Source: Flavobacteriales bacterium
GTDB taxonomy: Bacteria; Bacteroidota; Bacteroidia; Flavobacteriales_F; PHOS-HE28
Direction: 5' to 3'
DNA: 64,000 bases
NCBI GenBank assembly: GCA_016719225.1
Contig: JADKAN010000004.1
Coordinates: forward strand, 310,001-374,000
Each line of letters begins with the position of its first letter. The first letter of the stretch is position 1. A model generated the notes under the pieces. The model did not search any database, was not told the DNA's origin, and saw only the letters and a program-made list of their open reading frames with translations. Positions 60,213 to 64,000 of the stretch are shown here, piece by piece. The translations under genes were made by a program, and so were the position numbers.

Positions 60213-61225
60213 GTCGCGCTGCGCCGTTTGAGGGCCAGTAAAAGTAGCGACAACCCGCCGAGGACGATGAGCATCAGCGTCTGCGCGGTCCAGAGCAACC
60301 ACCCCATGGCCAGTGCATCGGGATGGATCAGGCTTTCCCCTTGCAATGGCAAGTAGACCGATACGATGAGGGCCACGAAGGCCGGGTAAACACCCACGCC
60401 GCCCTGTACCAGAACGATGCCGATCGCGCCTGCAACAAAGCCTGCCAACACGCCGGCGAATGGCACAGTGGACATGGTGGGCAGCGCAAAGAAGCCCAGC
60501 CAGAACATGCCCACATAGGCTGCCCAGATGAACAATGAATGAAAGATGAACCCAGCCCTGTTCTTGGTGCGCAATACCGCTTGCAAGCCTTGCCCGAAGC
60601 CACGCAACAGGTCCATGAACCGGGCGCGCAGCAAAGGTTTGGAGAGCACGAGAACGACCCCCACCACTGCGATGAGCGCAACAGCGGCCAACACCCAGGG
60701 CCACACCGGCGAAGCAGTCTCATCCGCAGGTCCCTGTCCGGCCCTGAAGGCCGCAATACGCGCCTTGAACAGGTCCAATTTTTCGAGTTGCAGCAGCACG
60801 GTTATACCCGCGATCCCCGCTAGGAAGATCAGGTCCACCGCCCGTTCCGCGAGGATGGTGCCGAAGCCCTGCTCGAAGGGGACTTTTTCGGTGCGGTAAA
60901 GCGAAAGCGCCCTTGATGCTTCGCCGGCACGCGGTAGGAAAAGGTTCATGAAATAGCCCGCCATCACCGCATGGTAACAGTCCCAGAAACCGGGTTTGTA
61001 GCCCAGCGGTTCCAAAATATAACGCCAGCGCCAAGCCCGGCTTACGTGCGCCGACCAGCCGACCAAGGTGGCCAGCGCCATCCACCACATGTTAGCCGAG
61101 CGGAATGCGGTAAAGAGCTGTGCACGCTGATCTTCACCCAACTGGTCGTAGAAATAGAAGATGAGCCACACGCCAACGGCCAAAGGCAAGCCTACTTTGA
61201 GGGTGTTGATCAGCCCCTGTTTCAT
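60209..61225 (-). CDS. Flippase-like membrane protein (lysylphosphatidylglycerol synthase TM region / UPF0104)
   Basis: 338 residues, about eight TM helices. Conserved blocks of the AglD/MprF-TM family: LVGWSAHVSRAWRWRYILEP, YFMNLFLPRAGEASRALSLY, LAERAVDLIFLAGIAGITVL, and GIVLVQGGVGVYPAFVALIV. Members are thought to move lipid-linked compounds across the membrane; no fused synthase domain here. Starts 40 bp downstream of panC and overlaps the adenylyltransferase by 4 bp. Confidence 0.85.
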   Translation of the reverse strand: MKQGLINTLKVGLPLAVGVWLIFYFYDQLGEDQRAQLFTAFRSANMWWMALATLVGWSAHVSRAWRWRYILEPLGYKPGFWDCYHAVMAGYFMNLFLPRAGEASRALSLYRTEKVPFEQGFGTILAERAVDLIFLAGIAGITVLLQLEKLDLFKARIAAFRAGQGPADETASPVWPWVLAAVALIAVVGVVLVLSKPLLRARFMDLLRGFGQGLQAVLRTKNRAGFIFHSLFIWAAYVGMFWLGFFALPTMSTVPFAGVLAGFVAGAIGIVLVQGGVGVYPAFVALIVSVYLPLQGESLIHPDALAMGWLLWTAQTLMLIVLGGLSLLLLALKRRSAT

Positions 61226-61265
61226 GCCGTCAATGCTGCTGCTTTCGCAGATCCAATGTGGCGGA

Positions 61266-62126
61266 TCATCGTAATTCCGGTCCTCTGAAAAGCGTGATAT
61301 TGTCGATAAGCCTCACCGGACCCAGATGAGCCGCGACCAAGGCCACGGCCTCATCCAGCCCGCCCCATTCCTTCAGTGGTTGAAGTGTTTCCGGGTGGGC
61401 AATGGATAGGTAATCCGGCTTAACATCCGCGACCTCCGCCAACATGGAATTCCCGACCTGCAAGGCCTCTTCAACGGAAACGTTGAAAGCGGCGTTCGCA
61501 ACAGCCCGCAGGGCTTGATAGAGCACAGGGGCCTCCTTGCGTTCGCGATCATTCAAGCGTGCATTGCGCGAGCTCAGCGCCAAACCGTCCTCCGCTCGCA
61601 CGGTGGGGCAACCATGTATCCGTTCAGGCCAATGGAGCTGCTTGGCCGCACTGCGCACCACGGCGAGCTGCTGCCGGTCCTTCTCCCCGAAAAAGGCCGC
61701 ATCGGGCCGGATAAAATGGAACAAACGCTCCACAACCAGTACCACGCCCATGAAATGCCCAGGGCGGTGCTCACCTTCCAGCACGGTGCCCAACAGACCC
61801 AGATCGAATTGCAACCGTGGTAAATGCTGAAGCAGTTCGTTGCCTTCGGGCATCAGGAGCATATCGCAGCCTGCCTCTTCCAACAAACGGGCGTCGGCTG
61901 CCGGATGGCGCGGGTAACGGGCCAAGTCCTCCTTATCGTTGAACTGGAGCGGGTTCACGTACACACTCGCAGCCACAACGTCGCATTCGGCCTTGGCCTG
62001 CCGCACCAAGGCCAGATGTCCTTCGTGCAGTGCACCCATGGTCGGAACGAAACCGATCGTTCGTCCCGAGCGGCGTTGTTGAGCGCTCCAAACGGTGGCT
62101 TCAAGGGGGGCGGAATAGTGGTCCAA
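61266..62126 (-). CDS. panC: Pantothenate synthetase
   Basis: 286-residue enzyme joining pantoate and beta-alanine with ATP. FVPTMGALHEGHLALVRQAK (HxGH), VYVNPLQFNDKEDLARYPRH, VVLVVERLFHFIRPDAAFFG and EKDRQQLAVVRSA, and LALSSRNARLNDRER (SSRN/KMSKS-like) are all present. The start seems to be TTG at 62126, since the first ATG further in would cut the fold; an alternative is a longer start upstream in the 92-bp region shared with the divergent gene. Beta-alanine, its substrate, is the product of the reductive uracil pathway encoded at 39-43 kb. Confidence 0.93.
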   Translation of the reverse strand: MDHYSAPLEATVWSAQQRRSGRTIGFVPTMGALHEGHLALVRQAKAECDVVAASVYVNPLQFNDKEDLARYPRHPAADARLLEEAGCDMLLMPEGNELLQHLPRLQFDLGLLGTVLEGEHRPGHFMGVVLVVERLFHFIRPDAAFFGEKDRQQLAVVRSAAKQLHWPERIHGCPTVRAEDGLALSSRNARLNDRERKEAPVLYQALRAVANAAFNVSVEEALQVGNSMLAEVADVKPDYLSIAHPETLQPLKEWGGLDEAVALVAAHLGPVRLIDNITLFRGPELR

Positions 62127-62162
62127 ATCAGCGGGTTGAGGGGTGCCAAACTACGATCGGCC

Positions 62163-62193
62163 TTGAAATTCGCGGAATTTGTCTATACTTTTG
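62163..62193 (+). promoter_or_regulatory. Promoter of the GlgA-like gene
   Basis: TTG (62163-62165), 20-bp spacer, TACTTTTG (62186-62193). Start predicted near 62198, leader about 21 nt. An exact Bacteroidota-type promoter. Confidence 0.65.
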
Positions 62194-62218
62194 CATCCTT
62201 AATCCCCCCACCCCGAAC

Positions 62219-63043
62219 ATGAGCTTGAAGAACGCGAAGGTCCTCACCATTTCCCAATGCATCCATCCCTTTATAGATGGCACAGGAATGGCGAAGGACG
62301 CCCGCCAGCTACCCCAGGCTTTCCTGGAGCAGGGCAATGAGATCCGGGTGTTCATGCCCAAGTTCGGGTGCATCAACGAGCGCCGCCACCAGCTTCACGA
62401 GGTGATCCGCCTTAGCGGGATGAACCTCATCATCAACGATACGGACCATGCCCTGCTGATCAAGGTGGCCAGCGTTCCCAGCGCCCGCATGCAGGTCTAC
62501 TTCATCGACAACGAAGAGTATTTCAAGCGAAAGGCCGTTACGGAGGACGCCAATGAGAAGTTCTACGGCGACAATGACGAACGTGCGCTCTTCTTTTGCC
62601 GCGGTGTTCTGGAGACCGTACGTAAGCTGGGTTGGAGCCCCGACATCATCCACTGCCACGGTTGGATGGCTGGTTTCATTCCGTTGTACGTGCGGCACTT
62701 CTTCAACGATGACCCTCACTTCGAGGATGCCAAGATCGTGTTCTCCGTTTATGACGAAGCTCCTGAGCCCTTGGACAAGAACTTGGCGAAGAAGCTCGCT
62801 TTGGAAGGATTCGACAAGGAATTGCTGAAAGGCTTGGGCAAAGGCACCACGGAAGACCTGGTGAAGTTCGCCATGGGCATGAGCGATGCGGTGGTAAAGG
62901 GAAGCGCGAAGCTGACGCGCGGCATGGAGACGGCCGTTAAGGCATACGATAAGCCGGTACTAGCCTTCGCGAAGGATGCTGACGAGCGTCTCACCGGGCA
63001 CCTGGACTTCTTCCAAGGTGTGATGGAGGAAGCATTGGTCTGA
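62219..63043 (+). CDS. Short glycogen/starch-synthase-like protein (GT5 N-terminal domain)
   Basis: 274 residues matching only the N-terminal half of glycogen synthase: AKVLTISQCIHPFIDGTGMA (altered form of the KxGGLGDV loop), GNEIRVFMPKFGCINERRHQ, FFCRGVLETVRKLGWSPDII followed by HCHGWMAGFIPLYVRHFF. The C-terminal catalytic domain is absent and replaced by a helical tail. This truncated form next to panC and a DUF4270 gene is a recurring Bacteroidota arrangement, so it is probably a full-length gene with a non-catalytic or altered role. ATG 62219 fits the promoter. Confidence 0.85.
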   Translation: MSLKNAKVLTISQCIHPFIDGTGMAKDARQLPQAFLEQGNEIRVFMPKFGCINERRHQLHEVIRLSGMNLIINDTDHALLIKVASVPSARMQVYFIDNEEYFKRKAVTEDANEKFYGDNDERALFFCRGVLETVRKLGWSPDIIHCHGWMAGFIPLYVRHFFNDDPHFEDAKIVFSVYDEAPEPLDKNLAKKLALEGFDKELLKGLGKGTTEDLVKFAMGMSDAVVKGSAKLTRGMETAVKAYDKPVLAFAKDADERLTGHLDFFQGVMEEALV

Positions 63044-63056
63044 TCCCGTGCCGAAC

Positions 63057-64000
63057 ATGACGTTTACCCGTACGGCCCGGCTGTTCGCCGCGGCATCGGT
63101 GCTTTTTGGGTTATTCGCCTCCACCGGTTGTAAAAAGCCGGAGGACGAGCTGGGGCTTTCGGTCCTGGATCCGGCCGATACCTTGGGCACCACACAGACC
63201 GACACGTGTTCCATCATTTGCTGGCCTTCATCGGATTCACCGACGCAGACCAGTGCACAAAGCTCCAGCCTGCTTCTCAGTGCGAACATCCTCGGGCGCA
63301 TCAATGATGACCGCTTCGGCATTTTGTCAGCCGGGATAGCCACCCAAGTGCGTCTAAGTGTGAACAATGTGGGCCCAGCTGATCCAACGCTGACCTGCGA
63401 TTCACTCGTGCTCGCGTTCGCATTCGCTACCACTGATCCGCTGTACGGTTATACCGATCCGCAGGTGATCTCCGTGTTCCGCTTGGCAGAGGACCTTTCC
63501 ATCGATTCCATTTACAACAACGACCGCGTTCCGCAAACAGAGACCACCGATCTGGTACAAGGCGCGCCACGCCTGTTCACCCCTGTTACCGGCACTGGGC
63601 CGGTCATTGATGGCGACACGTTGGAACCGCAGGTCCGCATCCCGCTCAGCAACGACTTCGGCAATGAACTACTTGCGCAATGGGGCCAAGCGACGTTGGC
63701 GGACAACACTTCTTTTTTGGCCTACCTGAAGGGATTCTACGTGGTACCCGGTGGCCCCGATCCGGCACCCGGGCAGGGCGGGGCTTGGCGTATGAACCTA
63801 CTGGATGGAACATCGAAACTCATCCTGTACTACCACAGCGCCACCGATACGACCAAATTCGAGTTCACCATCGGTACCGAAAGTGTTCGCTACACCACCG
63901 CGTCGTTCGATCACGGTGCTGCTACAACGGGGATGCTTGCACAGGCCTTGGTGGACAGCTCGCTTGGCCAGACCGAGACCTATGTGCAGGCCTTGGGAGG
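63057..64000 (+). CDS. DUF4270 family lipoprotein (3' end beyond the window)
   Basis: ATG at 63057 opens a frame that runs to the end of the window (314 codons visible). Lipoprotein signal with lipobox FASTGC (Cys near 25), then KKPEDELGLSVLDP, SSLLLSANILGRINDDRFG, VDPTLTCDSLVLAFAF-type strands (here VGPADPTLTCDSLVLAFAF), and WRMNLLDGTSKLILYYHSAT. The SANILGRINDDRFG block and the position after panC and the GlgA-like gene fit DUF4270. 13 bp after the preceding stop, so cotranscribed. Function unknown. Confidence 0.83.
   Translation, partial: MTFTRTARLFAAASVLFGLFASTGCKKPEDELGLSVLDPADTLGTTQTDTCSIICWPSSDSPTQTSAQSSSLLLSANILGRINDDRFGILSAGIATQVRLSVNNVGPADPTLTCDSLVLAFAFATTDPLYGYTDPQVISVFRLAEDLSIDSIYNNDRVPQTETTDLVQGAPRLFTPVTGTGPVIDGDTLEPQVRIPLSNDFGNELLAQWGQATLADNTSFLAYLKGFYVVPGGPDPAPGQGGAWRMNLLDGTSKLILYYHSATDTTKFEFTIGTESVRYTTASFDHGAATTGMLAQALVDSSLGQTETYVQALG

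Overview
The window looks like a piece of a high-GC Bacteroidota chromosome, most likely a Flavobacteriales-type lineage. The support is: gliding lipoprotein gldH beside holB, ricT and a class A PBP; several proteins with type IX secretion (T9SS) C-terminal sorting domains; a DUF4270 lipoprotein next to panC and a short glycogen-synthase-like gene; a suf gene set of the Bacteroidota type; and promoters of the TTG-N19/20-TAnnTTTG kind instead of Shine-Dalgarno-led -35/-10 promoters. I see no phage, no CRISPR array and no transposase. Most genes are housekeeping, but the intergenic DNA is rich in small repeats.

Layout. 1-7.9 kb: 5' part of asnS, then a TetR - TolC - membrane-fusion - RND efflux operon closed by a strong terminator. 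8-11.1 kb: minus-strand cluster of two c-type-cytochrome-like lipoproteins, an OB-fold protein, a YceI protein and a DUF5777 beta-barrel protein. 11.2-15.7 kb: YceI - sensor kinase - LytTR regulator operon. 15.8-18.3 kb: a scar where an APC permease, an internal piece of a ClC chloride channel and a TPR/HTH regulator, all truncated, are fused. 18.7-26.9 kb: HAF/T9SS protein, CvpA, a PLP enzyme flanked by inverted copies of a repeat, a polyferredoxin/flavoprotein pair and a GH113-like hydrolase. 27.5-29.9 kb: YegP-like protein, sufB and a sufA-type gene. 29.9-34.5 kb: a beta-lactamase-fold hydrolase broken by an amber codon, rpoN, a PAP2-like protein, galE and tRNA-Ile2. 34.7-35.6 kb: tRNA-Asn followed by a tandem array of units, each made of the tRNA 3' end, its terminator and a GIY-YIG nuclease gene. 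35.6-46.5 kb: C10 peptidase plus lipoprotein, pyrimidine catabolism genes (preA, preT, ureidopropionase-like), a GT-C transferase and a metallopeptidase. 46.5-51.4 kb: the rest of the suf system (sufC, D, S, E, DUF59, DUF2480). 51.6-57.2 kb: holB - ricT - gldH - PBP1A. 57.2-64 kb: fructosamine-kinase-like gene, tRNA-Ala, radA, heptose-P adenylyltransferase-like gene, a flippase-like membrane protein, panC, a GlgA-like gene and a partial DUF4270 gene.

How it works together. The efflux genes form one autoregulated-looking transcription unit. The Fe-S assembly genes are split into two units 17 kb apart, but both have the same promoter geometry followed at once by a similar inverted repeat (CTTATyTrGA-N5-TCyA), so they look like one iron- or Fe-S-responsive regulon. 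The most novel-looking features are the tRNA-Asn/GIY-YIG tandem array and an 18-bp palindrome (CCCCGATAssTATCGGGG) found nested inside three otherwise unrelated repeat families, including the duplicated tRNA T-arm.
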